Positions 8,616 to 16,709 of a stretch of 52,423 nt of DNA are shown here, piece by piece. The translations under genes were made by a program, and so were the position numbers. The stretch covers positions 1 to 52,423 of the forward strand of contig CAYLNK010000007.1 in NCBI GenBank assembly GCA_964384675.1, in the 5' to 3' direction. The DNA comes from CAYLNK01 sp964384675 (lineage in GTDB: Bacteria > Acidobacteriota > Thermoanaerobaculia > UBA5066). Under the pieces are notes generated by a model. It did not search any database, was not told the DNA's origin, and was given only the letters and a program-made list of their open reading frames with translations. How positions within the stretch are numbered: the stretch's first letter is position 1; each line of letters begins with the position of its first letter.

Positions 8616-11576
8616 TCAGAAGGAGATGCGCGCTCCGAGCTGGAACTGCCGGGGCGGGCCCACCCGGTTGAAGGCGCCGAAGTTCGCGTTGTAGGAGTAC
8701 TTCTGCACGCCGTTCACCGTGCCGCCGGAGACGACCCGGTTCAGGTTGCCGCCGGTCACGCCGCGGTTCGAGGTGTTGGTGATGTTGAATCCCTGGCCGT
8801 AGAGCGTGATCCCGACAGGTCCGAACGTGAACTCCTTGGAGATCGTCAGGTCGAGCTGCTGGAAGCGCTGCTGGCGTTCGCCGTTCCTTTCCACGTGGTC
8901 GGGACCGAGGTCGCAGCGGCCGAGAGCGTCGCAGTTCACCAGGTTGCTGGCGCGGTCGTTGAACACGAGGTCGCCGTTCACGTCGACGAAGTTCGTGGCG
9001 GTGTACGGCACACCGCTGCGCCACCGGTAGAGGGGCGAGACTCGGATTCCGAGCGGCACCGTGATGACCCCCGAGACGACGATGTTGTGCCGGACGTCGA
9101 AGTCCGAGAACGAGTAGTCGTTATTCGGGTTGAACGAATCCTCGGTGGTGTTGCTCGCGATGGAGACGCTCCGCTCGTTCGACTGGCTGTCCTTCGACTC
9201 GGAGAGGGCGTACGAGGCGTTGAACTGGAAGTTGCTGGACCACCTCTTCCGCACGGAGAAGATCAGGCCCTTGTAGGCGCCGTCCGCATCCGACTTGAAG
9301 ATCTGGATCGCGGCGAAGTTCGCGTTCGGCCGGACCGGGTTGTTGGGGTTCCCGTACCGCGGCCGCCCATCCGCCGTCACCCCGACGACCTGGAGGTTGG
9401 CGTCCTGCACGCGCTCCAGGAAGCGGGTCCGGCTGTAGATGGCATCGACTCCGACCGACAGATCCTTCACCACCTCACGTTCGTAGCTGAGCGAGACCCG
9501 GGTGGTCTCCGGGTTCTGGAAATTCCGGTCGACGACGAAGATGTTCGGGGCCGGGAACTGGAAGCTCGGGTTGGCGAGGAGGTCGGCTGGCCCCGTCACG
9601 AGGCTCGGGTAGGTCGGGCACTTGATGGCGGAGTTGGTGCAGGAGACGTTGTAGTCGAGCACCCGGACGCCGTTGTTGAGGAGCGCGTTCGCGGTGAGGA
9701 GCGACGGGGAGACGTTGTAGAAGACGCCGATCCCCGCGCGGACGACGCCCTTGCCGGCGCCATCGGGATCCCAGGCGATCCCGAAGCGGGGAGCCCAGTT
9801 GTTCCGGTCCGAGGGGATGCTCTGCACGTCGGGGTACTTCGGGTTGACGTCCTCCGAGTCCGGCTGCTCCTGGTACTCGTAGCGGATCCCGAAGTTGACG
9901 GTGAGCCGGCTGCTGGGGCGCCATTCGTCCTGCAGGTAGAACGAGGCGTTTCTCGTGTCGTAGCTGACCTTGCCGTCGTAGCTCGAGAACGCCTGACGGA
10001 AATTGGTCGGCTTCAGGGTCACGAAGCTCGAGATCCCGTTGTTGAAGGTGTAGACGCCGTTCTTGTAACGGTAGAACTCGTTGACGTACTCGATCCGGGA
10101 TACGTCGAACCCGCCCTTGATCGTGGAGTCGCCCAGGTAGTAGGTCGCGTTGTTGATCACCTGGTAGCGTGTCTCGTCGAGGTTGTTGGGCAGGAAGTTG
10201 TTCTGCCCGAACCGCCCGAAGCCTCCGATGATCGTCTCGGGAAGGGCCTTCGTGTTCTCGATCCGGGGCCGGTGCTCCTTGGCACCCTGCAGGATCAGCT
10301 CGTCGAAGAAGGAAGCGGAAGCCGCCCAGTTGACGTTGCCGACGAGGGAATTGAACGTGTTCCTCTCCAGACCGTTGTTCGAGATGCCGTTGTTCGAGAA
10401 CTGCCGGCCGTTCGTGAGGTTCTCACCCTTCCCGTTGTTGTAGTTGTCGCGCACCGACACGGTGACCGAGTCGCTCGCGTTCCAGGACAGCTTGACGAAA
10501 GGCGAGTAGACGTCGTTGGTCTGGTTCACCTCGCCCCATTCCGCGTCGGGGTTGATCCCGTACTTCGCCAGGGCCGCCAGGTTGGCCGCGGCGCTCGAGC
10601 CCGTGAGCGGATCGGTCGCCGTGCCCCGGTTGTCCCAGGCCGCCTGGAATGGGTCGGAGAGCTTCTGGGCGTCGTACCCGCCGAAGAAGAAGAACCGGTC
10701 CTTCACGATCGGGCCGCCGAGGAAGCCGCCGTACTGCTTCTGCTCGAATTCGTTGCTCCGGAATCCGGCCGCGTCGGTCTGCTGCAGGGCCTTGGACCGG
10801 TAGAAGCCGAAGAGCTCGCCGTGGAAGTCGTTCGTGCCGGACTTGGTGATGGCGTTGATGACGCCGCCGGACGCGTTGCCGTACTGGGCGTTGTACGACG
10901 ACTGGATGACCTGGAACTCCTTGATCGAGCCCTGCGAGAACGTGAACGGGGGACGGGTTCCGCCGCGCTGCTCGCCGAAGAACGACGAGTTGGAGTCGGC
11001 CCCGTCGACGTTGAAGCTGTTGTTGATGCCGCGCTGGCCGCCCAGGTGGACGCGGCCCGTGTCGTCGCTGGTGGCGCCCGGCGTCAGGACCACGAGGTCG
11101 GTGAAGTTGCGCGTGGCGAGCGGGAGGTTCTGGATGGCGACGTCGTTCACCGAGGCGGAGACATCGGACTTCGTCGTCTCGACGACCGGCGCCTCGCCGG
11201 TGACCGTCACGGTCTCCGCGACGCCCGACAGCTTCAGGGCCAGGTCGACCACGGTGGTGGAGCCGAGGGCCAGAACGAGACCGTCCCGCTTCGCGCTCGA
11301 GAAGCCGGAGAGGGCGGCGGTCACGGTGTACTTGCCGGGCGGAAGGAGGGTCAGGAGATAGCGGCCCTGGCCATCCGTGACGGCCAGACGCCGGAAACCC
11401 GTCTCCACGTTGAGGCCCTCGACCGAAACGCCGGGCAGCCCGCCGCCCGCGTCGTCCCGAACGGTGCCCTGGATGACCGCCGTCGTGACGTTGGACTGGG
11501 CGACCACGGGACCGGCGGCCCCGAGCGCGAGCGCGGCGAGCAACGCCGTCGCGGCCTTGATTCGAACCTCGAACAT
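8616..11576 (-). CDS. Oar-like TonB-dependent receptor with carboxypeptidase-regulatory domain
   Basis: 986 residues from the ATG at 11576, chosen because GGAGGAG sits just upstream; an in-frame TTG at 11588 is part of that site. A signal peptide ending at VVAQ is followed by a CarboxypepD_reg-like beta-sandwich (about 30-110), then the plug, with ETVTVTGEAPVVET, FNVDGADSN and GGVINAITKSGTNDFHGE segments. The rest is a 22-strand-type barrel ending in LGARISF with a terminal aromatic. Oar-type receptors move large or carbohydrate/peptide substrates across the outer membrane with TonB energy, and are abundant in Acidobacteriota. No TonB, ExbB or SusD partner is here. It follows the 5'-nucleotidase gene by 27 nt, so the pair may be co-transcribed. 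Substrate unknown. Confidence 0.9.
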   Translation of the reverse strand: MFEVRIKAATALLAALALGAAGPVVAQSNVTTAVIQGTVRDDAGGGLPGVSVEGLNVETGFRRLAVTDGQGRYLLTLLPPGKYTVTAALSGFSSAKRDGLVLALGSTTVVDLALKLSGVAETVTVTGEAPVVETTKSDVSASVNDVAIQNLPLATRNFTDLVVLTPGATSDDTGRVHLGGQRGINNSFNVDGADSNSSFFGEQRGGTRPPFTFSQGSIKEFQVIQSSYNAQYGNASGGVINAITKSGTNDFHGELFGFYRSKALQQTDAAGFRSNEFEQKQYGGFLGGPIVKDRFFFFGGYDAQKLSDPFQAAWDNRGTATDPLTGSSAAANLAALAKYGINPDAEWGEVNQTNDVYSPFVKLSWNASDSVTVSVRDNYNNGKGENLTNGRQFSNNGISNNGLERNTFNSLVGNVNWAASASFFDELILQGAKEHRPRIENTKALPETIIGGFGRFGQNNFLPNNLDETRYQVINNATYYLGDSTIKGGFDVSRIEYVNEFYRYKNGVYTFNNGISSFVTLKPTNFRQAFSSYDGKVSYDTRNASFYLQDEWRPSSRLTVNFGIRYEYQEQPDSEDVNPKYPDVQSIPSDRNNWAPRFGIAWDPDGAGKGVVRAGIGVFYNVSPSLLTANALLNNGVRVLDYNVSCTNSAIKCPTYPSLVTGPADLLANPSFQFPAPNIFVVDRNFQNPETTRVSLSYEREVVKDLSVGVDAIYSRTRFLERVQDANLQVVGVTADGRPRYGNPNNPVRPNANFAAIQIFKSDADGAYKGLIFSVRKRWSSNFQFNASYALSESKDSQSNERSVSIASNTTEDSFNPNNDYSFSDFDVRHNIVVSGVITVPLGIRVSPLYRWRSGVPYTATNFVDVNGDLVFNDRASNLVNCDALGRCDLGPDHVERNGERQQRFQQLDLTISKEFTFGPVGITLYGQGFNITNTSNRGVTGGNLNRVVSGGTVNGVQKYSYNANFGAFNRVGPPRQFQLGARISF

Positions 11577-11603
11577 AGTCTCCTCCAATACCTGGTGGGT
11601 TGC

Positions 11604-13310
11604 CTATTGACCGGAACGGCGCGTGAAGGCCCCTTCGGCCCACGTGACGTCCGGAGCCACGACCCAGTTGCGATTCACCTTCGGCTCCAGCTTCTTCAGC
11701 CGGCGAAGCCGCTCGATCAGGAGCTCCCGGATCTCGTCCGGGAAGACCTTGACGGTCCTCGACTGCTTGAGCGCGCCGTAGCCCCCCGCCCCCTGCGCCC
11801 GGTACGCGTTCAGGGCCAGCGTGAAGCGGTCCTGGGGCTGGACCGGGCGCCCCCGGAACGTGAGGTCCTTGATCCGGGAGCCGACCGGCGCGACGGGGTC
11901 GATGCGGTACGAGGCCCCTTCGAGGACGTCGTAGCTGTACGGCACCATCCCCTCCTTCGGGCGGAGGACGAAACGGCCCCCCTCGAAGACGGCGCTGCCG
12001 TAGAACTCGGCTGCGTGCTCGAGGCTGGCCTTGAGGATCGTCCCGTCCACCTCGACCATGGCCAGCTGGTTCTCATACGGGTAGAGGGCGAAGACGTCGC
12101 GCACCGTGACCTTGCCCTTGGGCAGGCCCTCGTACCGGCTGCCCGGGAGGAGCGACGTCATCGAGAGGTCCGCGCCGGTGAGGGCGAGCTGGGTCTCGTT
12201 CACGAAATCGAGCAGGGCGCTGTCCTCGAGACGGGCGCGGTCGGCCGGCAGCCCGTCGTCCAGGACCGCCAGCTCCTCGTCCAGGTAGGCGCGGGCGGCC
12301 TCGTGGTACGGCGTGGCAATCCGGGCGATCTCCGGGTCCGTCGCGACCGAGACGTCCGACGGCAGCAGGTCGCCGGTCACGGCCACCGGGCGCCAGCGTC
12401 CGCCCTTCCTCTCGAGCTCCAGGTCGACGCGGGCCAGGAAGTCGCCCCATCGTCCGGGCTGGATGAGGGGAACGCCGTTCAGCCGCGTCAGCGGGATCTT
12501 CCGGTGCGTGTGGCCGGTCAGGAGGAGGTCGATGCCGGGCACCTGCCGCGCCAGCGCCGCGACCCGGTTCTCGTTCTCGGTCCCGTTCGACTCGCCCGTG
12601 GCCAGGTCGATCTCGGGCCCGCTGTGGATCAGAACGACGACGAGGTCGCACCGCTCCTTCCCGATCAGCACCGGCACCAGCCGACGCGCGGTGTCGACCG
12701 GATCCTCCCAGCGGAGCCCGGGACGGTTGCGCTCCGGCTCCCACCCCGGGATGTTGGGGGTGGTCAGGCCGAGGACGCCGACCCTCACGCCGTCGACGGT
12801 CTTCACGATGTACTCCGGAAACGGGGATTTCCCGTCCGCCGCGCTCAGAGTGTTCGCGGAGAGCCAGGGAAAGCCCGATTCCTTCTGGGCCTTGCGGAGG
12901 ACCTCCAAGCCGAAGTTGAACTCGTGGTTCCCGACCGCCATGGCGTCGTACCCGAGAGCGCTCATCGCGAGGGCCATCGGGTCGGGATCCTGGTTCGGCC
13001 GGCGCGCGTGCAGGTACTCGAGCGGCGACCCCTGGATGGTGTCGCCGGCGTCGAGGAGGAGCGCGCCGGGGACCTCCTTGCGGATCGCGCGGATGCGCGA
13101 GGCGACCCGGGCGAGTCCGTGCGCCTCCTCCCGGCCGCGCGCGTAATCCCAGGGCATCAGGTTGCCGTGGAGATCCGTCGTCTGGAGAATCGTCACCTTC
13201 TTCCGCGCCGGCGCTCCGGAAAGCGATTCGCCGGCGACCAGGAGGGAGAGGAAGACGAGCGTGAGGAGGCACGGGCGGCGAGCCCGGCCCGGATCCAGGG
13301 AACCCTTCAA
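11604..13310 (-). CDS. Secreted bifunctional 5'-nucleotidase / 2',3'-cyclic phosphodiesterase family protein
   Basis: About 568 residues from a TTG at 13310. An ATG at 13394 would give an improbable 28-residue arginine-rich prefix before the signal peptide. The signal peptide (LLTLVFLSLLVAGESLSGAPA) precedes a calcineurin-like phosphoesterase domain with all metal motifs: TTDLHGN, DAGDTIQGS, VGNHEFNFG, VVVLIHSGPE and TGHTHRK. The C-terminal 5_nucleotid_C domain carries ALYPYENQL and ALNAYRAQGAGGYG segments. Such enzymes release phosphate and nucleosides from extracellular nucleotides. A -10-like TAAGAC lies about 10-15 nt upstream of the TTG. The gene is divergent from nth and 27 nt before the TonB receptor, which suggests linked scavenging and uptake; that link is inference. 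Confidence 0.88.
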   Translation of the reverse strand: MKGSLDPGRARRPCLLTLVFLSLLVAGESLSGAPARKKVTILQTTDLHGNLMPWDYARGREEAHGLARVASRIRAIRKEVPGALLLDAGDTIQGSPLEYLHARRPNQDPDPMALAMSALGYDAMAVGNHEFNFGLEVLRKAQKESGFPWLSANTLSAADGKSPFPEYIVKTVDGVRVGVLGLTTPNIPGWEPERNRPGLRWEDPVDTARRLVPVLIGKERCDLVVVLIHSGPEIDLATGESNGTENENRVAALARQVPGIDLLLTGHTHRKIPLTRLNGVPLIQPGRWGDFLARVDLELERKGGRWRPVAVTGDLLPSDVSVATDPEIARIATPYHEAARAYLDEELAVLDDGLPADRARLEDSALLDFVNETQLALTGADLSMTSLLPGSRYEGLPKGKVTVRDVFALYPYENQLAMVEVDGTILKASLEHAAEFYGSAVFEGGRFVLRPKEGMVPYSYDVLEGASYRIDPVAPVGSRIKDLTFRGRPVQPQDRFTLALNAYRAQGAGGYGALKQSRTVKVFPDEIRELLIERLRRLKKLEPKVNRNWVVAPDVTWAEGAFTRRSGQ

Positions 13311-13409
13311 AACGGGCGAAGTCTTACACCGCTCCCGCCCGGAATCAAGGAATGCACCTGCTTCACGCCGGCGCCGCGACCGCGACGTCGCCACCGGCGC
13401 CCGTTCGGG

Positions 13410-13415
13410 TATCCT
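13410..13415 (+). promoter_or_regulatory. -10 element placed for leaderless nth-tdk transcript
   Basis: TATCCT is followed by 8 nt and then the ATG of nth, with no Shine-Dalgarno sequence. Transcription would begin at or next to the start codon. No clear -35 is visible. Confidence 0.45.
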
Positions 13416-13423
13416 CGCGCGCC

Positions 13424-14116
13424 ATGCCGCGGAGCCCGAAGGCGCGGCCCGCGCCGCTCGACGCGGTGCTGGAGCGCCTCCATGCCCACTACCCGGAAGC
13501 CCGGTGCTCTCTCGAGCACACGAGCCCGCTCCAGCTCCTGGTCGCGACGATCCTCTCCGCGCAGTGCACGGACTCGCGGGTGAACCAGGTGACGCCCGGT
13601 CTCTTCCGCCGCTTTCCGGATGCCCGGGCCCTCGCCGACGCGCCGGCGGGGACGCTCGAGGAGGAGATCCGGTCGACCGGGTTCTTCAACGCGAAGGCGC
13701 GCTCCATAAGGGCCGCGGCCCGGCGGCTCGTCGACGCGCACGGCGGCGAGGTCCCGCGGTCGATGGAGGCCCTCCACGCCTTGCCAGGCGTGGGCCGGAA
13801 GACCGCGAACGTCGTCCTCGGCAATGCCTTCGGCACGCCCGACGGCGTGGTGGTCGACACGCACGTCGGCCGCCTCGCCCGCCGCCTCGGCTGGAGCCGC
13901 CAGTCCGACCCCGAGAAGGTCGAGGCCGACCTGAACCGCGCGGTCCCGCGCGAGGAGTGGGTCTACCTGAGCCACTCCCTGATCGAGCACGGCCGTGCCG
14001 TGTGCACGGCCCGCAAGCCCGCCTGCGCGCGTTGCCCGTTCGAAGACCTCTGCCCGAAGGCCGGTGTGACGACGGAACCCGCGCCGGACCCGACCACGAA
14101 CCGGAGGAACCGATGA
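13424..14116 (+). CDS. nth: Endonuclease III (DNA glycosylase/AP lyase)
   Basis: 230 residues. It removes oxidised pyrimidines and cuts the abasic site in base-excision repair. The helix-hairpin-helix LPGVGRKTANVV (about 118-129) contains the catalytic lysine, VVDTHVGRLARRLG contains the catalytic aspartate, and the [4Fe-4S] motif Cx6Cx2Cx5C is complete (CTARKPACARCPFEDLC). The ATG at 13424 fits the family start; an upstream in-frame ATG at 13352 would add residues with no homology. The last four bases overlap the tdk start (ATGA), so the pair is translationally coupled. Confidence 0.95.
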   Translation: MPRSPKARPAPLDAVLERLHAHYPEARCSLEHTSPLQLLVATILSAQCTDSRVNQVTPGLFRRFPDARALADAPAGTLEEEIRSTGFFNAKARSIRAAARRLVDAHGGEVPRSMEALHALPGVGRKTANVVLGNAFGTPDGVVVDTHVGRLARRLGWSRQSDPEKVEADLNRAVPREEWVYLSHSLIEHGRAVCTARKPACARCPFEDLCPKAGVTTEPAPDPTTNRRNR

Positions 14117-14889
14117 CGATCCCGGGGCTCGGCTCCGTCGAGGTGATCTGCGGCTCGATGTTCTCCGGCAAGTCCGAGGAGCTGATCCGCCGACTGACTC
14201 GCGCCAAGATCGCGCGGCGAAGGGTGCAGGTCTTCAAGCCGCGGCTCGACGACCGGTACTCGGAAGTCGAGGTCGTCTCGCACGGCGGTCTCCGGCTGAC
14301 GGCTCTCGCCGTCGCGACCTCCGCCGAGGTGCTCTCGCTCACCACCGACCGGACCGAGGTCGTGGGCGTGGACGAAGCCCAGTTCTTCGACGCGGGGATC
14401 GTCGAGGTCGTGAGCCGCCTGGCGGATCTCGGCAAGCGTGTGGTGGTGGCCGGTCTCGACCAGGACTACCTCGGCCGCCCCTTCGAGCCGATGCCCGCCC
14501 TCATGGCGATCGCCGAGGAGGTCACGAAGACCCGTGCGATCTGCGTCCGCTGCGGGGCGCCCGCGTCGCGAACTCAACGGACCGTCGCGTCCGAAGAGCG
14601 GGTCGTGGTGGGTGCGGCCGGAATGTACGAGGCCCGGTGCCGCCGCTGCTTCGAGCCGGGCATCGCGCGCCGTCCGATGGAAACCTCCCGTTTCCCGACG
14701 ACGGGAGCGACCCAAGTCGCTGAGTCCGGACGGCTTGTCGGAATCCCCAGAGGCTCGGTGGAAAAAGTTGTGAATTCCCCTGTGCAGAAGAGCAGCGGAC
14801 CGCGACTTCACGCCACCTTCACCAGTTTGCACTCGGTTCGGTGCACACGACACAAAGTACTCAAAAGAAACGTCTTACGCGAAACCTGA
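14113..14889 (+). CDS. tdk: Thymidine kinase (type II) with an atypical C-terminal tail
   Basis: 258 residues in frame; family members are usually about 190-205. The core is complete: P-loop GSMFSGKS (14-21), the DEAQFF segment with the catalytic glutamate (88), the lasso/thymidine-binding region, and four zinc cysteines (144, 147, 176, 179). It phosphorylates thymidine for salvage. After residue about 185 the remaining 70 or so residues match nothing in the family and are encoded by DNA that looks less GC-rich than its surroundings. That stretch includes three regularly spaced DnaA-box-like 9-mers (14757-14789). The tail may be a read-through extension over non-coding DNA. The start overlaps the nth stop by 4 nt. 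Confidence 0.9.
   Translation: MTIPGLGSVEVICGSMFSGKSEELIRRLTRAKIARRRVQVFKPRLDDRYSEVEVVSHGGLRLTALAVATSAEVLSLTTDRTEVVGVDEAQFFDAGIVEVVSRLADLGKRVVVAGLDQDYLGRPFEPMPALMAIAEEVTKTRAICVRCGAPASRTQRTVASEERVVVGAAGMYEARCRRCFEPGIARRPMETSRFPTTGATQVAESGRLVGIPRGSVEKVVNSPVQKSSGPRLHATFTSLHSVRCTRHKVLKRNVLRET
14757..14789 (+). other. Three DnaA-box-like 9-mers at 12-bp period
   Basis: GGTGGAAAA (14757-14765), TGTGAATTC (14769-14777) and TGTGCAGAA (14781-14789) are in the same orientation with exactly 3 nt between them. They match the consensus TGTGNATAA at 7, 7 and 8 of 9 positions. Less GC-rich sequence follows at about 14845-14890. No dnaA, dnaN or parAB is nearby, so an origin or DnaA-binding role is only a hypothesis. 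Confidence 0.3.
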
Positions 14890-15082
14890 TGTTCCCTTCG
14901 CCGGCCCGGCCCGCTGAGGGAGCGGCCCCGGACGAATTACACAGGCGAGATCTCGCTCGGGGAGCGGTTCTGTGCTCTTCCAGGGCAGTCGGGCCCGCTC
15001 GGGAAGGGCCCTCCCGGACACCAGTTCCGGTGCATGCCGCACGGTGTGCGGAGCACGTCCTTCGGGGACACGCCGAAGCCGC
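14890..15082. other. Palindrome-rich non-coding zone between convergent tdk and mutase genes
   Basis: No gene is seen. It contains a perfect 12-bp palindrome GCGAGATCTCGC (14945-14956), an interrupted dyad CGGGA-AGGGCCCT-CCCG (15000-15016), a 6-bp hairpin CCGCAC/GTGCGG (15037-15051) and CTTCGG/CCGAAG near 15060-15077. None has a T-tract. They may form 3' ends of the two transcripts or belong with the DnaA-box-like cluster. Confidence 0.45.
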
Positions 15083-16675
15083 CTACCAGGCGGTCTCGTG
15101 GTGCTCGCCGAAGACCGACCGGAGGGACGACACGATCTCGCCCAGGGTCACGAGGTCCGTCACCGCGTCGATCATCGGGGGAAGGAGGTTCCGCCCGTCG
15201 CGCGCCGCGTCGACCAGCGCCGCGCGCCGCCGGACCACCGCCTCGGACGAGCGCCGGGCCCGGAGGGCGCGGAGACGCGCGACCTGCTCCCCCTCGACGG
15301 CGGGGTCGATCGTCATCGTCGGGATCGGCGCCTCCTCGGGCACGACCTGCTCGTTGACCCCGATGACGATCTGCCGGCGCTCCTCGATGGCCCGCTGCGC
15401 CGCGTAGGCCGCGTCCTGGATCTCGCGCTGGAAGAAGCCGGCCTCGATCGCCGCCAGAGCGCCTCCCATGCCGTCGACCTTCGCGATCAGCTCCTCGGCG
15501 CGGGCCACGATCTCGGCGGTCAACGCCTCGATGGCCCATGACCCGCCGAGCGGGTCCGCGACACGGGTCACGCCGGTCTCGTGGGCGATCACCTGCTGGG
15601 TGCGCAGCGCCAGGAGGGCCGCCTGCGCCGTCGGCAACGACAGCGCCTCGTCCTTCCCGTTCGTGTGGAGGGACTGCGTTCCGCCGAGCACCGCGGCGAG
15701 CGCCTGGAGAGCGACGCGCACGACGTTGACGTCCGGCTGCTGGGCGGTGAGCGTCGAGCCGGCCGTCTGGGCGTGGAAGCGCAGCGCCTGGGCTCGCGGG
15801 TCGTCCAGCCCGAAGCGCTCCTTGACGATGCGGGCCCAGAGGGTCCTCGCGGCGCGGAACTTGGCGACCTCCTCCAGGAAGTCGTTGTGGACGTTGAAGA
15901 AGAAGCTCAGGCGCGGGGCGATCGAGGCGAGGTCCAGCCCCGCCGCCTTCGCCGCGTCGAGGTAGGCGATGCCGTCGGCCAGCGTGAACGCGACCTCCTG
16001 CACGGCCGTCGATCCGGCCTCGCGGATGTGGTACCCGGAGATCGAGATGGTGTTCCACCGCGGCACCTCGGCGGCACAGAAGCCGAAGACGTCGGTGACG
16101 AGCCGCAGGGACGGCTTCGGGGGGAAGCAGTACGTCCCCCGGGCCGCGTACTCCTTGAGGATGTCGTTCTGGATCGTACCCGACAGCTTTCCCCAGGGGA
16201 CGCCTCGGCCCCGGGCGACCGCGAGGAGCAGGGAGAGCAGCACCGAGGCGGTGGCGTTGATCGTCATCGAGATCGACACGGTGTCGAGCGGCAGGCCGTC
16301 GAGGAGCACCTCCATGTCCTCGAGCGAGTCGATGGCGACGCCGACCTTGCCGACCTCGCCCCGGGAGAGCGGGTCGTCCGAGTCGTAGCCGATCTGCGTC
16401 GGCAGGTCGAAAGCGACCGAGAGCCCGGTCTGTCCCTGCTCCAGCAGGAACCGGTACCGCCGGTTCGACTCGGCGGCGGTCGAGAACCCGGCGTACTGCC
16501 TCATCGTCCAGAGCTTGGTGCGGTAGCCGCCGGGCGCGGCCCCGCGCGTGAACGGGAAACGGCCCGGCGTTCCCGGCTCCCAGGAGCCGGGGACGTCGCC
16601 GCCTTCGTAGACGGTCCGGATCGGGATGCCGGAGGAAGTGGTCGAGGGGGCGGGGCGGGTGGGATCCTGCGCCAT
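15083..16675 (-). CDS. Methylmalonyl-CoA mutase large (catalytic) subunit, no B12 domain
   Basis: 530 residues. It interconverts (R)-methylmalonyl-CoA and succinyl-CoA in the propionate pathway. The TIM-barrel catalytic part is complete: RQYAGFSTAAESN near 60-72 (the Tyr favouring methylmalonyl- over isobutyryl-CoA), GTIQNDILKEY, FPPKPSLR, SISGYHIREAGST, and LHTNGKDEALSLPT. The cobalamin-binding DxHxxG domain is missing, so this is the separate-subunit type, which needs a small B12 subunit and a MeaB chaperone encoded elsewhere. The ATG at 16675 has no Shine-Dalgarno; TAGCAT (16682-16687 on the minus strand) ends 6 nt before it, suggesting a leaderless mRNA. The gene is divergent from a GWxTD gene by only 34 nt. 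Confidence 0.9.
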   Translation of the reverse strand: MAQDPTRPAPSTTSSGIPIRTVYEGGDVPGSWEPGTPGRFPFTRGAAPGGYRTKLWTMRQYAGFSTAAESNRRYRFLLEQGQTGLSVAFDLPTQIGYDSDDPLSRGEVGKVGVAIDSLEDMEVLLDGLPLDTVSISMTINATASVLLSLLLAVARGRGVPWGKLSGTIQNDILKEYAARGTYCFPPKPSLRLVTDVFGFCAAEVPRWNTISISGYHIREAGSTAVQEVAFTLADGIAYLDAAKAAGLDLASIAPRLSFFFNVHNDFLEEVAKFRAARTLWARIVKERFGLDDPRAQALRFHAQTAGSTLTAQQPDVNVVRVALQALAAVLGGTQSLHTNGKDEALSLPTAQAALLALRTQQVIAHETGVTRVADPLGGSWAIEALTAEIVARAEELIAKVDGMGGALAAIEAGFFQREIQDAAYAAQRAIEERRQIVIGVNEQVVPEEAPIPTMTIDPAVEGEQVARLRALRARRSSEAVVRRRAALVDAARDGRNLLPPMIDAVTDLVTLGEIVSSLRSVFGEHHETAW

Positions 16676-16709
16676 GAGGCGATGCTATCGTTTCGCCGGA
16701 AGGTGACCC
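16676..16709. promoter_or_regulatory. Compact divergent promoter region (mutase / GWxTD gene)
   Basis: The 34-nt gap contains GATGCTATCG. It reads TAGCAT as a -10 toward the mutase gene (minus) and TATCGT as a -10 toward the GWxTD gene (plus). GGAAGGTGA (16698-16706) is the ribosome-binding site of the plus gene. The two RNA polymerases could not bind together. Confidence 0.4.

Noticed and set aside
8355..13583. A very long open frame on the plus strand, antisense to the TonB receptor and nucleotidase genes
   Set aside because: Its predicted protein is a monotone of Arg, Glu, Val, Asp and Gly without motifs, as expected opposite GC-rich genes. The minus-strand genes have complete family signatures.
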